Below are positions 20,494-34,213 of a DNA stretch of 64,000 nucleotides, piece after piece. Positions within the stretch are counted from its first letter, which is position 1. Each line of letters opens with the position of its first letter. Under the pieces are notes generated by a model that saw only the letters and a list, made by a program, of their open reading frames with translations, had not been told where the DNA came from and searched no databases. Source of the DNA: Adiantum capillus-veneris (taxonomy: Eukaryota > Streptophyta > Polypodiopsida > Polypodiales > Pteridaceae); assembly GCA_014529385.2 (NCBI GenBank), contig CM043960.1, positions 35,389,396 through 35,453,395 on the forward strand, in the 5' to 3' direction. The translations under genes and the position numbers were made by a program.

Positions 20494-22676
20494 GGCAATT
20501 AGTCTTATAAAAAGAGAGTATGTGCTTATAACGCACTATCGTTCTGGTTTTTGAATGAGTTGAATAGGAAGACATTTCAGATGTTGATTATGAAAATGTG
20601 TCTGAGACTTCTTCAAAGATAGTGTGCAAGTGATCGCCTTGATTCACACTCTCTTCAGTGGATACTCTACTAGCGGTCTCTCCAAATATGCCTTGATTTG
20701 CTAGTATACGACCAGATCTAAGGTTTATATAGACTCGTGAAGCCCTGGATAGAGTACTTATCGTCGGATTGACTCATTATCAGCTTCTTCCACTTGCCGT
20801 GATTGAAACTCCTGTCAAGCTTTCAATTCCTTGTCTGCAACCTGATTCCTGTATCAATTTTGATCAAGTTAGCTATTCTTTCACAAAGGCTGTACAATTT
20901 TTGCTAGCTATTGTTACTAGTCTATGTGTATCTCTTCAAATTGAGCTAAGCAAGTCAACACTTGAGACTTTTAGATTCTACTTTTGCAAAAAGTCAACGA
21001 CTAATCTGCAACGTGGAAACTGAGATTGAACCCAAAATTTCCCGGTGGCCTTGTATTATGTTGGTCTAACACTATACAAGTTCAAAAGTCAAAAAATATG
21101 TCTCTGTCTCTATGTATCAGTAGTAGATAATCGCGATTATTTACTTTTCTAAGTTTTTTGCACTTTTTGGCTTGTTTTGCCAACTATGCAACTTGTTAAG
21201 GTCTCTGGACAAGTTTCACTAAGTTTGGACAAAATTTGTTCCAGTATCAACCGTTTCGTGTCCGCAACCTCAGTTTTCAAAAATCTCGCTTAAGTCTCAA
21301 TTTTGTGATCCATATTTCACCAAAATTGATTTGTGTGGTCTACGTGATATGCTTGACCTTGTGGTATACTCAAATGTCCAAGATTATCAAATATTTGTAG
21401 CAGATGTAAAATAATTGTGATTATTTACTCCTGCTATTTTTTTGCAAGTTTTTGTCACAATCTAGACACAGATCTGTTAAGCAGCTTAACTTAAGCTCCC
21501 TAGCCAAGTTTTATCAAGTTTGGATAATTTATGTTCAAATGGTCAACAGTTTTGTGTCTGTAGACTGACTTTGCAAATTTGGCCACAATTTTCAGTCCAA
21601 TGATCCAAATCTTACCATCTGTGGGCTCAATATAACATGCTAAAACTAGTGGTATGCTGGTTTGGTCAACAAAGTTGAAAAATGGGATAGAAGTAAATAA
21701 TCACGATTATTTACTTTTGAAAAAAATTTACATTTTTTTGGTCAAGTGAGCATGTACACTTGTTTATCACATCAATATAAGCCTATAAGTCACGTTTCAC
21801 TTGGTTTGAACAAAAGTTTCCCAACTTACACTCAAGTTCTCGAAAGTCAATACATAATTCAATTTTTACCCAATTTTTGGTCAGTTTAGTGATCCAAATT
21901 TAATGAGCCTTTACAAAAGGTGTTTGTATACATGCATAGAGTCTCTCGTATCAACGTTGCTTACGTTTGAGCTGAAATTAAATAATCGTGATTATTTACT
22001 TTAAGCCTAAAATGAGCACTTTTTTGAACTTTTTCCTTGGACAGTCTTTTCATGAGCTATTTTAAGCCTCTGAGTCAAGTCAAAACTTGATTTGGCCTAA
22101 AATGTCAAGAAAAAGTAAATAATTTGAGTTTGTTGCAAACTCTTGAAAATTTTACCTCAATGCGTCATTAAGCTTACCTACTGGTTCATACAACTTTCAA
22201 AGCATGCTCTTCAATCGGATTCAGTGGTTGACAACCTTCTGGTGCTATTTCTAGCCGTAGACCTGAAATTATACAACTTCACATAAACATCTCACAATTG
22301 ATTCTTTTGGAGCGAGCATTGTTCTGAATTCCACCTCGGATTCTACTTACCCTACTCCTAGATTCTACTGCAATGGGGTTGTGGAAAGTGTCCACAAACA
22401 CTTGTTTTCTTGTTTTTTATGGTTTTTTGAGCCTTAACCTTAAGACTTGTCTCGTCGATCAATCATTCTCAAAATCCTAATCTAATTCTACAATCCTATA
22501 ATCCTAAAAGGTACTTAGCAAGTACAACTTACTTCCAAGCTACCTCTACACAACAAAAGACGATAATCTTAAGCTATGCGGTTTTAAAAAGAAAGTTTTG
22601 ACTCTAGGTGATCCTAGAGGAAGTTAAAGGATAACTTCACAAGATGCTCGTGTTTTTTCCTAGTTTAGGTCTCTTC
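20494..22676 (-). other. Leader (5' UTR) of element 1
   Basis: About 2.2 kb between the primer site and the first ORF, without coding potential. It contains array B of the palindrome repeats at 21,123-22,002. Such long leaders are common in large plant gypsy elements. Confidence 0.65.
21123..22002. repeat. Tandem ~284-bp repeats centred on an AT-rich palindrome (array B)
   Basis: Palindrome cores of the GTAAATAATCGCGATTATTTAC type at about 21,123, 21,406, 21,691 and 21,977, spacing 283, 285 and 286 bp. Between cores the units share blocks such as CAAGTTT..GGA, TTTCGTGTC and GTGATCCA. A degenerate half-core follows near 22,112. Same unit and orientation as array A. Confidence 0.85.
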
Positions 22677-22696
22677 GATCCCCGGCAGCGGCGCCA
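22677..22696 (-). promoter_or_regulatory. Primer binding site, tRNA-Asp type (element 1)
   Basis: The plus strand reads GATCCCCGGCAGCGGCGCCA, matching the 3' end of plant tRNA-Asp with one difference, so the minus-strand element has a TGGCGCC... primer site. It lies 2 nt from the LTR end, the position used to prime minus-strand cDNA synthesis. Confidence 0.9.
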
Positions 22697-22698
22697 AA

Positions 22699-23640
22699 TG
22701 TGGGACGGCTGTCTAACCTCACTCCTGCGAGAACCACGAATATAATTGTCAATCCATGGGACGAACCTGATTCAACTAGTGCATAGAGGCTACAAGAGGT
22801 TGTCAATCTCTTGAAAAACAACAAACAACTCGCATCTAACTCAGGCTACACTCAAGTGACTGAAATCACCAAAAGCTAATCGCTCATCGACAAACAAATC
22901 AAATCCGTTACAACATCAAACGATATCCAAACGTCACGAAACTTCTAGGACATGTTTATAAGACATAAGCACACATGCTTATGGTCTCACATCTCACTTT
23001 AGGTCAAGTGCAAAAATTGTGATTATTAACAACAGTGAGTTTTTGACCTAGTCATTTTTGACCCAGAATGCATCTAAATGCTTAGCAATGATGCCCCAAT
23101 ACCCCACCTATACTTAGTTTTATTTTAAAGCTTAAATTCCTATGTATGATGAAATTAGGCTGCATATCAACAACGCCAAAAGCTATGAAATACCGTGAAA
23201 TGCTTACGTCAATGAGTAGAGCTCTTACTTGCGGTTGCAATAGGCAACAGACGCGATTGAAATGTGACAACCGAGGAGGAAGTAGGAAGCGTAAGAAGGA
23301 GAGAACTGAGCATTGTTAGCTCACGCTGTGTTTCTATTATCCAAAACTTATAAAAAACTTACAAAAGTTGGCTTTTATACCTTAGCCAAGGTTTTTTGTG
23401 GTCAAAGCTAATAATCTGAGAGCTCTAATTAAAGACAGGTTGATACAATCTGAAAGCTTGTAGCCCCAGCTCTTCAATTACAATGTTTATATAGAAAGTA
23501 GGAGTTACAATATTCCGATTCACCAAAATAATAAATGTTTTTACAATGAAAGCTCCAAAAACTAGTATCTGAGTTAGCTTGCTGCTAGCAGATATACACA
23601 ATTTATACATAGTGACCCCCTTGAGTCAATAGATCATGTT
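22699..23640 (-). repeat. 5' LTR of element 1 (outer end approximate)
   Basis: Begins TGTGGGACGGC directly beside the primer site (reads ...CA on the minus strand). A minus-strand TATA-like GGTATAAAAGC sits at 23,371-23,381, giving about 650 bp of R/U5. A degenerate palindrome core lies near 23,010. The U3 outer end and target duplication could not be located. Confidence 0.6.
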
Positions 23641-24488
23641 TGGGTTGTACATCAACCATAACTACAGCCATAGCTTCAATGTCACCCACACCATCTACAA
23701 AAATCCATCAGAGACAAGTCAGATGTGTTTGGATAAAGAAAATAATAATGACGACCAAACCAAAGTAGATATGGCTATCTAAGCCAATAAATTTAAATCA
23801 AACTTCCAATTCAGTCCAAAGAGGAAATACAATCACTTAGAGCGGTTATACTTGGAAGAAGAAATCCACGCAGTAGACCAACTCTCTACTTAGAAAACCC
23901 AAGTATAAATGGATTCCAAATCCCAACCCCGAGAAACCACAAACCAAAACCAACTTGGAAATGGAGACCAAAACAACCAGCACGACCACATACTTTGCAG
24001 TCTCCACAACCAATCTACAAGTGGGTACTCGAAACCATGCCAAGCCAAATGATCAATCATCCAATAGTACTCACAAAACTGACCATCAAGGAAAGGGCAT
24101 ACTATCTCCACAACCTTTTGTTCATTGACAAAATTAGTTTAGATGGAACCTCACCAACGAAAACCACTAAACATTCAATTCAGTACCCACATCTTGCATA
24201 GTATTTTGTTACCCAATGCATCTCTTCCATTTGCATATAGTAGGGCCACATTCCATGGCCTTACATAGACATGCTATTCGTGTCCATGCACATTGTACAA
24301 ACCTTTGTCGGGCAAAGAAATTGCAACAGTTTGCTTTGATTCTTGAAATTGACAATGTGATCGTGACTGTAATCATTATTGGTCAATTTTCAATTTTCAA
24401 ACCATTAATGCACAATAGCACACTGTACATGACAATTTCTTACATGTGTTACATGTATCACAATTTCCAGGGCTAAGAATCTTTGATC
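23641..24488. other. Unassigned sequence
   Basis: Between the element 1 LTR and the hAT fragment. It may hold the rest of the LTR U3 and the hAT 5' flank. Short frames here show no recognisable domain. Confidence 0.4.
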
Positions 24489-26030
24489 ATGGTGAGAGGA
24501 CAGAGCAAGCAGCTAGTAATTGAGAGGGATCTATGGGAATCTATAGTTTTCATTTCCAGATATCATAAATCTAGCTCTCGCACGGTTGTATGTAAGTTGT
24601 GTGGGGATGTGCTTACAGGAGGTGTGACCTGCTTGAAATCCCATTATGCTTGGATCATAAGCAAAGGGAGAGATGCATGCAAATCTGTCTCCAAAAATTG
24701 GTGGCTTGATTTTAAGAGTGGGCGGGCAAAGTACATTAGTATTGTCATGCCCTCTCTTGAGCCCCCAATAGATGAAGAGTCCCTCTTAAAGAAAGTCCAA
24801 GATGAAAAAGGTAAATTGGCTTCTCAACACCCTCCCTTTCCTATGGTGGTTTCTAGTTCTAGTACTCCACGAGCCTCAACTCCAAATATCCCTACTACAT
24901 CTAGTACTCCATGAGCCTTGACTCCAAATATCTCTTCCACCCATTGTGCTCCAAATGATAGTGCTAGTGTGGAGGATAGCAATGCAAGGGATGCTACAGA
25001 AGCTAGCACTCACTAGTCACACTGCTCCTTCTATTAGCACCACACAAGCAGCTCCATCCCAACCCAAAGTGGGACAACTTGGAGTAGGTACGTATAAGAA
25101 GAGGGCTCACACATCATGATGCTCTTCTACATTGCATGATGTTTGGGCTCCTAGCTTGAAGAAGGTGGCGGAGATTGCCAAGGAGCATTTTTTTTACCAA
25201 TGCAACATTGCACTCCATGCTGCACGCACAGGGGCCTACAAAAGATTTTTCAATGTTGTCTTAGTGGGGCTACGAGAGCACCAATTACTCCTACCGGATC
25301 TGAGGCACTTTGCACTAGTAGATTGACACGTCAAGTAGACATGATAAATGATCAATTGCAGGGTCATAGAGGGTCTTGGGTAGTATATGGTTGCACTATC
25401 ATATCGGATGGCTAGAAAGATGTGCAAAAATGTCACTTACTTGACATCCTCATCTCTTGTTGTACTTGCACAACATTTTTGAGAGTCATTGATGTCTCAC
25501 GAGCTCGCATACAAATCACTGGTATGTTTCTTATTTTTATTTTTTGTCACTTGGAAATCAAAGTATAGAGCATCATAGTTTAAAGTGAAGTGCTTCTGAC
25601 AAGTTACAAGATACGAATCCAAAATGTGTAGGAGAATATTTTTTCCAACAGATTTGAGATGCTATCAAGGAGGTTGGGTCACAACATGTGGTGCAAGTGG
25701 TAATAGACAATGCAAGCAATTGCAAGCTTATGGGAAAAATGGTCAAAGCTGCATACCCACACATAGTATGGAGTCCATGTGCAGCACACTCCATTGATCT
25801 TATGATGGAAGATATTGGTGCACTACCATGGGTGACTATACTAGTTGATAAAGCTCTACAACTTATCAATTTCGTTCATCAAAAATCATTTTCTCTAGGG
25901 TTGTTCACTGCCCATTGCAAATGGGCTCTCAAGAAACCGACAAAGACCCGATTTTGCTACATCTTCTTGTCTTGTGCCGGTGAGCTTCTCAAAGGTTTCC
26001 TATTCTTTGAATCTCCATTTATAAGACTTA
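24489..26030 (+). pseudogene. hAT-type transposase fragment (BED zinc finger, DUF659)
   Basis: First piece (24,489-24,914): BED-like zinc finger with CKLCGDVLTGGVTCLKSH, then a Ser/Thr/Pro-rich linker through a stop. Second piece (about 25,130-25,510): ARTGAYKRFFNVV, TGSEALCTSRLTR and YGCTIISDG with the next Trp replaced by TAG, the start of the DUF659/RNase-H-like core. Third piece (about 25,660-26,020), after an intron-like gap: VVIDNASNCKLMGK, then SPCAAHSIDLMMEDI and KPTKTRFCYIFLSC. Several frameshifts and stops. The C-terminal dimerisation domain is missing, probably cut off where the next element begins near 26,031. Confidence 0.8.
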
Positions 26031-27751
<1,721 letters not shown>

Positions 27752-28713
27752 ATGCACCTACGCTCTGGTCGTGTGCTAGAGGACAAGTACATAGAGAGTG
27801 TCTCCGTTTACGCGGCCACTCATTATTCGTCTACCTTAGGCTCTAGGCCCTCAGCGGGAAATCAAGGCAGTACCACTCAGGACCCACATATTGCATCTAG
27901 TGACTCTTCCTCTGACTACAACGTCATGGAGGGTTACCCAATGCCTAATCCCAAAATCTCAAGCCAAGAAATGCATGCCATTGGCCCACAGTCCAGGCCA
28001 AGCGTGCTTAGCCGCTTGAAGGAAACGTTTAGTAGAGCCACTCGCTCCGAACATGGAGCTAATGATGTAAATGAGGGGGGTTGGGAAGTAAATTCGCCAT
28101 TCATGACCAACATAGATCACATGCTCCTGGAGATTGTGCACGTGAATACTCCATTCACTGCATCCCCTCACTCTTCACAGCTAGTCCCCTCCGAGGTTAT
28201 ATTGCCTGCTGGTAGAAGCTTTGCCAAAGTGCAAGAGGTTGAGCGGTATATCATTGTGTCTGGGGAAAAGGAAGTCAAGAGCTTACGTAGGGTAGAGCAA
28301 AGGAGAGAGTTAAAAGCAAAAGCCCCTATGTCAACATCCATGCCAGGCAAGCAATTGAGTGCTCTTGAATTAGCGATCACTAAGGGTCAACCCATAGAGA
28401 GCCACATTGCATCTAGTTCAAAGGACACCTCTAGCATCTCAATCCTAGATGGAGCATTCCTAAAAAAAAACTGGGAGTATCAACTACAAACAAAGACTTT
28501 AACTGACCTATACACAAGTCACACCTATCACATGGGTTGGTTAGATGTCCTACAATCCACAACGTGTGCCACTAGTGTAGAGGATTAACAACAAAGAGTT
28601 TGTGAGGTCATCCATAGGGTTAATGAGCTAGAGAGACAGAACAAGGGGATCCACATGCCTTCAATGGGTCTCATGAGATTCTTGGATACAAGGAAGGCTA
28701 ACCAACCTTATTG
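27752..28713 (+). pseudogene. Gag N-terminal region (element 2)
   Basis: Starts MHLRSGRVLEDKY, the LRSG start frequent in plant gypsy gag-pol proteins, and is open for 278 codons to 28,588, with a related continuation through one stop. Ser/Thr-rich with helical charged segments. No catalytic motif; the capsid domain follows. The start is the first ATG of the open frame. Confidence 0.65.
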
Positions 28714-28775
28714 AAAATGGAGACTCCTTCGATAAGTTTGATAGATCCTCCATATGTTGTTTTTCCACGGTCTTA

Positions 28776-29960
28776 GTGCAATCTGAGCCCACAAGTGATA
28801 GCTTTACCTTTCCAAGTCTAGCTCATCTTTCCCTTGATGACACCACGGATACCATGCTTACCCCAATGATGGGCATGCCAAGAAACACGCCATGGACTTC
28901 TTTTGTTAGTAAAGCACCGTTACATGGTAGCTCAATGCCTACAACAGTACTTACAAGTGCGTAGCAATCATATGCACCTATAGGTCCTCGTACTCATTTA
29001 GCTCCTACCCCTCCCATTGTTTCAACAACCTATGCTCCACAACCACAACATCCAAGCTCTTATTTCAATGGGACCATACCGGCTAGCATTAGCATGTCAC
29101 ATCCGACGTCTGCTATGCCTAGGGCCACACATATGAACTTTGGGCCGCCACATGGCACAACATCGTACCAAACTTGGAACCCAAGGGCTTCCTATGTGCC
29201 AACCCCAATGCCAATACCTACTCCACATGTAGTCTCTGGAGGGACTTCACCCATAGTGCCTGCTCACTTAGGTGACTTGGCAACACTTGCTCAAGCTATC
29301 AGCAGTCGATCTATTGTTGAGAATATGTGTAACACACCTAATAGGGAGCCTAGAAGTAAGGCAGTACAAATAGCCAAGCTCACACAAAAATTTAGTGGAG
29401 ACAGGGATGTGAGAAAGCATATCAAAGTTTTTGAACAAGTATTCGATTCTCTAGGAGAACACAATAACCTTCATAAGAGTAACACTTTAAGCCTAACCTT
29501 AAGTGGGAAGGCTGGGGATTCTTATAGAACCCTAAGGGTGGAAGAAAAGATGATTTACCCTATTCTTAGGAGACTGTTCTTGAAAGAATACATACAAGAG
29601 GGAGTGCTTTGGGGTGTAGCATCTCAACTCCAGAAAGCCCAACGAGAGGAAGGAGAGTCCGTGAGAGACTTTATTAGTCGCTTGAATCATTTGAATTCTC
29701 GTTGTAATCCAAATGAGTGCTTCAATAATAACCAATTGCTTGATAGATTCATCAGGGGATTCAACATGAGGATATCTACAATGGCCTAGTCATTAGAGGT
29801 ATCACCACTTGGGAAGCAGTCACCACCAATGCAATCCAATTGGAGGATAATTTAATGATTCAAGGAGAAAGAGTGTCTATTGAGCCTAAATCTACTAGCT
29901 CACAAGCATCGGGGCATCAACTGATGACCCTAAAGCCTATTGCTAAGGAGCAAAAGATAT
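28776..29960 (+). pseudogene. Retrotransposon gag capsid domain (element 2)
   Basis: The first part (28,776-29,100) is Pro/Thr/Met-rich through a stop. The piece 29,094-29,789 ends in a Retrotrans_gag core: LTQKFSGDRDVRKHIKVFEQ, LTLSGKAGDSYRTL, FLKEYIQEGVLW, REEGESVRDFISRLN, CNPNECFNNNQLLDRFIRG. It would form the particle shell. A stop at 29,787 is followed by continued homology-like sequence to about 29,960. Confidence 0.85.
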
Positions 29961-29965
29961 CTTAG

Positions 29966-30696
29966 ATGACTTTAGCAAATGTCACCAAGGCCATTCAAGA
30001 GAGTCTTAGAGATAATTGTGCTCCGAAAAACAACCATATGTATCCAAGAAGGGAGCAACAATGGTGCTCAGTTTGCTATGGTCCGAATAGTACCAGTGAA
30101 TGCCCTACTTTTAGAGTAAAATTTAATGGTAATTGCAATGCCTATGGGAGGTATGGTCATCAAGCTAAGGATTGCATAGTATTTAAGTGCACGATGGCCA
30201 ATAGACCAACCTTAGCATGGACAGACACACCTCGAATGCCTGCATTGATGCCGGTCCCACCTCTTGAACAAACGTCACAACACATGGTCCCTAGGGCCCA
30301 AAATGTTGTTCAAACAACACCCTTACCACATCCAGTGTTGCACCACATCCGAGAATCACTTTTGTGAATCAAGTGGGTTGTGAGTCATCTATTGCTGGTT
30401 TGGAAGGCTGTGAGGAAGATATAGACCCTAATATTGCCTATGGGATTGATGCACTTAAAGAAATTCCACAATACTACATGGAGGACTATTGGGGACAAGT
30501 CAAACCTATCTACCAAGTAGCTGCTCTTGCAGCAAGAGGCCAAAATATCAATTACACTAGACCACCTCTGCAATGTTATGAGTGTGGGGGTCGACATCGT
30601 GTAGCCGAGGGTCCTATTAGGCTACAAAAGAATGCTACACTAATGCAAACCAATCAAGCAAGCACATCTACAATGCCGATACTCATGTGTAATTGA
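29966..30696 (+). pseudogene. Gag nucleocapsid with zinc-knuckle-like motifs (element 2)
   Basis: Two overlapping pieces in different frames. The first has WCSVC and then CNAYGRYGHQAKDC, a CCHC knuckle with the second Cys changed to Tyr. The second has CYECGGRHRVAEGP, a knuckle missing its last Cys. Both decayed motifs would have bound RNA. A frameshift near 30,365 separates them. Confidence 0.7.
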
Positions 30697-31599
30697 TGTG
30701 AAATAGATTATTTGATTGCCAATGTCTGAATAATCCAAATGTGCCAAAGATCATGCCATTAAACTTGATTGAGATTACCAAGGAGCCATCACAAAGTACA
30801 CAATCTGGTACCAGTAAATGTACTCACACGATTAATGCTCCAAAAACATAATTATATTCTTGAAGAAAGAGACACGGCATCAATTACCCAATCTCAGAAG
30901 AAGAAGAAAACATGGAGAAAATGATCACAAAAAGCAGCGAAGTCAGACCCCGGTTCAAAGACCAACATAGGGACTGGTGACGACCCCATATATATGAACA
31001 ACACTAAAGAGGATTCTGATTCAGGTGAAACCATGGAGACCAAAACAACCACTAGAAAAGAAACCAACAAGGAAGATTGTAATGAGCCACAATGGCCAGG
31101 ACCCAAGAAGAAGATAGGAACTTACTCAAACCATACAGAGGAGATCGAGCGAGTCAAGAAATTAAGGAGTTTGGTAGAAGAGACCCAAAGACATCTAGAG
31201 CCAGCACCTAGGCAGATCTAGACTACAGACATAGTCTTTCCTACGCAACAACAACAAGCTTGCAAGGTCCATAGACCCCTAGCCATACCTAGTGTCATCC
31301 AAGAAGAAAGTGACTTAAAGTCATGGAAAAGTGGGTGTACTCACTTCTTGTTGGAGAGAGTGTTTACAGAGGGACTACCTGACCCTATCGAAGAAATGGA
31401 GATCCCATCTTCCCACGTCAAGGGACTGAAGCCCAAACAGGTGCCATTAAACATTGCCAAATTGATGGATTTTATGGCTTCAAAAGTTAGAACCACCATC
31501 ATGTCCAAACTATATGGAGACCCCGAGCTATTCTTAGCTCTTCAAGCTTTCCTCAATGGAGAACTAAAAGTCGTGCTACCACAATTTGCACAACCTAGA
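30697..31599 (+). pseudogene. Gag-protease linker (element 2)
   Basis: Charged, stop-ridden sequence with small open pieces (30,994-31,221 and 31,348-31,602). The second includes EEMEIPSSHVKG and a helical ALQAFLNGEL stretch leading to the protease. No domain recognised. Confidence 0.45.
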
Positions 31600-32602
31600 T
31601 GAGAAATCTCTTGTAGAAATACGTGTTAGCAAGTTGGGACAATACTTTGAAGGTGATGAATCCAATGTGACCATACCAATCGCTACCAAGGGATTTATTG
31701 TGAAGGGAATCCTTGATGGTGGCTTTGGGATTAGCATTGTGACTAAAAATTGCTAGGAAACTATGGGAAGACCTCACCTTGGGACCACAAACATAGTAGT
31801 AAAGATGGCCAATGGGACTATTGTTAAATCTATTGGGATGCTAGAAGATCTCAAGATCAAGGTCTTTGGACACAAAATAAGGAATACCTTCATTGTTATG
31901 AATTTCTCCAAGCACACTATGTCATCTGAGATGATTTTAGGACGTCCTTTCATGAGGGAAGCAAAAATGGTGCATGGCTGGTCTAAAAACCATGTCTACT
32001 TGCAATTCCAAGATTCTATCATTCGAGTGAATCTTGTAACTGGTCGAGCACGTCCTCTAGGAAACAGATTTATAATTGATCATAGATCTGACACCACAGT
32101 TCACTTGGCCCCATTGCAGTATTGTTACACATGTAAAATGGACATTGATGTTGGGGAAGATTCTCCTTATATGGATGTTCTACCTTGGATGATTGAGTTT
32201 GACAATGTGGATTGGATCCACCTAGCAGCAACCATAGACACTTGGGGAGATAGGGGAACGACTTGGGTAACACCTGAGGGGGATGAAATGCCACCACTCG
32301 TACCTTTAAATATGATAGGAGCAATGCATATAACTTTTGTTGACCTACAAGATGAAGGCTTAACTGACATTGGAACCAGTAGCATCTCACAAGACTATAG
32401 TCCACACAATTCGGAGTCAGAATCATCAATTGAAATTGACTCTGAGGACAAAGAATCTGAGTTAAATCTTAGTGCAAATGTGGAGACAAACCATTCAGGG
32501 CCCAATGGTACCCTAGATGACAATCTATCCAAGGGAGCAGAAGACACAAGTAGCAATTCATCTAGTGACTCTTCACTAGAGATCGGTCGTAATAAAAAAT
32601 AG
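31600..32602 (+). pseudogene. Retropepsin 1, canonical position, plus acidic spacer (element 2)
   Basis: Active-site segment KGILDGGFGISIVTK with DGG at 31,715-31,723, a DGG variant of the usual DTG found in some plant gypsy proteases. One stop (Trp position) follows, then an open frame from 31,763 with the second hallmark MILGRPFMREAK (31,934 on) and a typical C-terminal strand region. After about residue 130 of this piece the sequence becomes acidic and Ser-rich (ESESSIEIDSEDKESELN), an apparent linker to RT. Confidence 0.8.
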
Positions 32603-33149
32603 ACAAGAAGAGTAAGAGATATAAGAGGCAAGGATATCAAGAAAATGTGCGTGCTAGAATAAATGAAAATAAATCTACCGCAGAATGGATTAATTATATA
32701 GGGGCATGCGACATGGTGCTCATCGGAAGTTGGTAGATAACTAGGGTGAATACCTTCAAAGGGTTATGTGGTGTAGTCCACAACCCATTGACATTGCATA
32801 GCTAGAGGCTACAGAGAAGCCAAAGCTGAACCGTACCATAAGGAGATGACAAAATCGAGAGTTAGCTCAACAACAAAAGGAAGCAAAAGAGAAATCACAA
32901 TCTATAGAACAACAAGACCCCACAGACTTACACCTTGCACCTAAACATTTCAAATCCTACACCACAGAGAAACATAAGGTTGTGTATACAAAGGCACAGA
33001 GTACACCTATCGATGGAAGTAATGGAGTGTATGACGGTCCAGTGATAATTAAGGAAATAGAGTTAGCAGACCCAGGAGAAGAGACCAAACCTCTTTTCAT
33101 TGCCCAAGATCTGACAAAGACTGAGGAGTATGTACTGAAAGAACATACT
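32603..33149 (+). pseudogene. Pre-RT region (element 2)
   Basis: The piece 32,982-33,182 contains IELADPGEETKPLFIAQDLT, a segment that normally precedes RT in plant gypsy polyproteins. It runs directly into the middle of RT, showing where the deletion lies. Confidence 0.6.
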
Positions 33150-33559
33150 GGACCAATGCTCCTGCTACCTTCCAAAGATTAATAAACACTGCTTTTAGAG
33201 AATATTTGAGGGAGTTTTGCAAAGCTTTCTTAGATGACCTTTGTGTTTATTCTTCTTGGAAAGAACATCTATCATGTTTACAAAAAGTGTTTGAGAAGTG
33301 CAAATTGTATCGCATCTCCTTAAACCCTTTCAAATGCCAATTTTGGGCTAAACATGGAGTAGTTTTAGGACATATAGTGTCCAAAAATGAAATTTTCACA
33401 AATGAGGGCAAAATTAAAGCCATTGCTGGATTCCCACCACCCACAAACTATAAAGGAGTTCAAAGGTTCATGGGCTATGTTGGTTATTACCGGTGGTTTA
33501 TTTTAAACTTTATCGAGATAGCTCGTCCATTGTACAAACTTCTTATTGAGTTCCACTAG
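33150..33559 (+). pseudogene. Truncated reverse transcriptase (element 2)
   Basis: Starts abruptly at TNAPATFQR (about 33,152) and keeps the catalytic palm motif FLDDLCVYS (33,227-33,253), LNPFKCQFW, and the thumb segment IAGFPPPTNYKGVQRFMGYVGYY (quoted here in part: GVQRFMGYVGYYRW). The fingers and the first catalytic Asp motif are missing. It would have been the RNA-dependent DNA polymerase. Confidence 0.88.
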
Positions 33560-33967
33560 ACCGCACAGTGTGACCATGCTTATGAGTCATTGAAAAAGAC
33601 CTTGACAAGCGCTCCCATTCTATGAGTGCCGGATTGGAATGTAATTTTCCATGTGCATATTGATGCATCAAACTTTGCTATTGGGTGTGTTCTAGCTCAA
33701 CCAGGAAAACATAAACTGAACTACCCCATTAGCTTTGCAAGTTGTCAATTAAATAATGCTGAGAGAAACTACACCAGTACAGAGAAGGAAGGTTTATCTA
33801 TGATGTACGCAGTGAAGAGATTTTGCTACTACCTTCTTGCCAACAAGTTTGTTTTCTATGTGGATCATCAAGAATTGTTGTATCTAGTAAATAAACCTTG
33901 TTCCACGGGAAGAATTACACATTGGTTGTTAATTCTTCTTGATTTTGATTTTACCATTTGGTGGTGA
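33560..33967 (+). pseudogene. RNase H domain (element 2)
   Basis: HVHIDASNFAIGCVLAQ holds the first catalytic Asp, followed by SFASCQLNNAERNYTSTEKE with the catalytic Glu and then FVFYVDHQELLYLV with the next Asp. Stop codons at about 33,558 and 33,625 separate it from RT. It would degrade the RNA strand of the RNA:DNA hybrid. Confidence 0.88.
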
Positions 33968-34213
33968 GACCTAGTAAAAGACATGTCATGAAGGATCATT
34001 TGTCTCGCATACCCAATGGTGAAGCCCCTATTGGAGTCGATGATGAATTGTCTGATACTTCCCTATTCCTAGTCAAGAACATGCCTGAATGGAGTGAGAA
34101 GATTGTGAACTTTTTAGTTAACAGTTTTCCACCCAAGAGCTTTGTAAGGATATAGCTCAAAAACTGCTAAAAGAATGTTAACCTTATTCTCTAATTATAG
34201 GAACTCTCTACAA
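33958..34213 (+). pseudogene. Spacer between RNase H and integrase (element 2)
   Basis: HVMKDHLSRIPNGEAP is the usual A/KDxLSR motif after RNase H. MPEWSEKIVNFL matches the position of PKWSNYLVTYL in element 1. Confidence 0.7.

Larger units (their letters stand above)
1..23640 (-). mobile_element. Giant Ty3/gypsy LTR retrotransposon (element 1), 3' end outside window
   Basis: Order on the minus strand: 5' LTR, tRNA-Asp primer site, long repeat-bearing leader, N-terminal ORF and gag, gag-pol linker, integrase, a retropepsin-like domain, a basic tail ORF, a second repeat-bearing spacer, and a large 3' ORF open at the left edge. No canonical protease, RT or RNase H is visible between gag and integrase, so this copy is internally deleted or of a non-autonomous type. 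Without the nested insertion (10,100-19,841) it spans at least 13 kb here. No copy of the LTR start at 22,699 appears at the left, so the 3' LTR must lie beyond position 1. The outer end of the 5' LTR is not defined and 23,640 is approximate. Confidence 0.75.

Noticed and set aside
22785-22800. GGCTACAAGAGGTTGT as another CACTA end
   Set aside because: Lacks the CACTA first bases and has no partner; chance similarity to CACTACAAGAGGTTGT.
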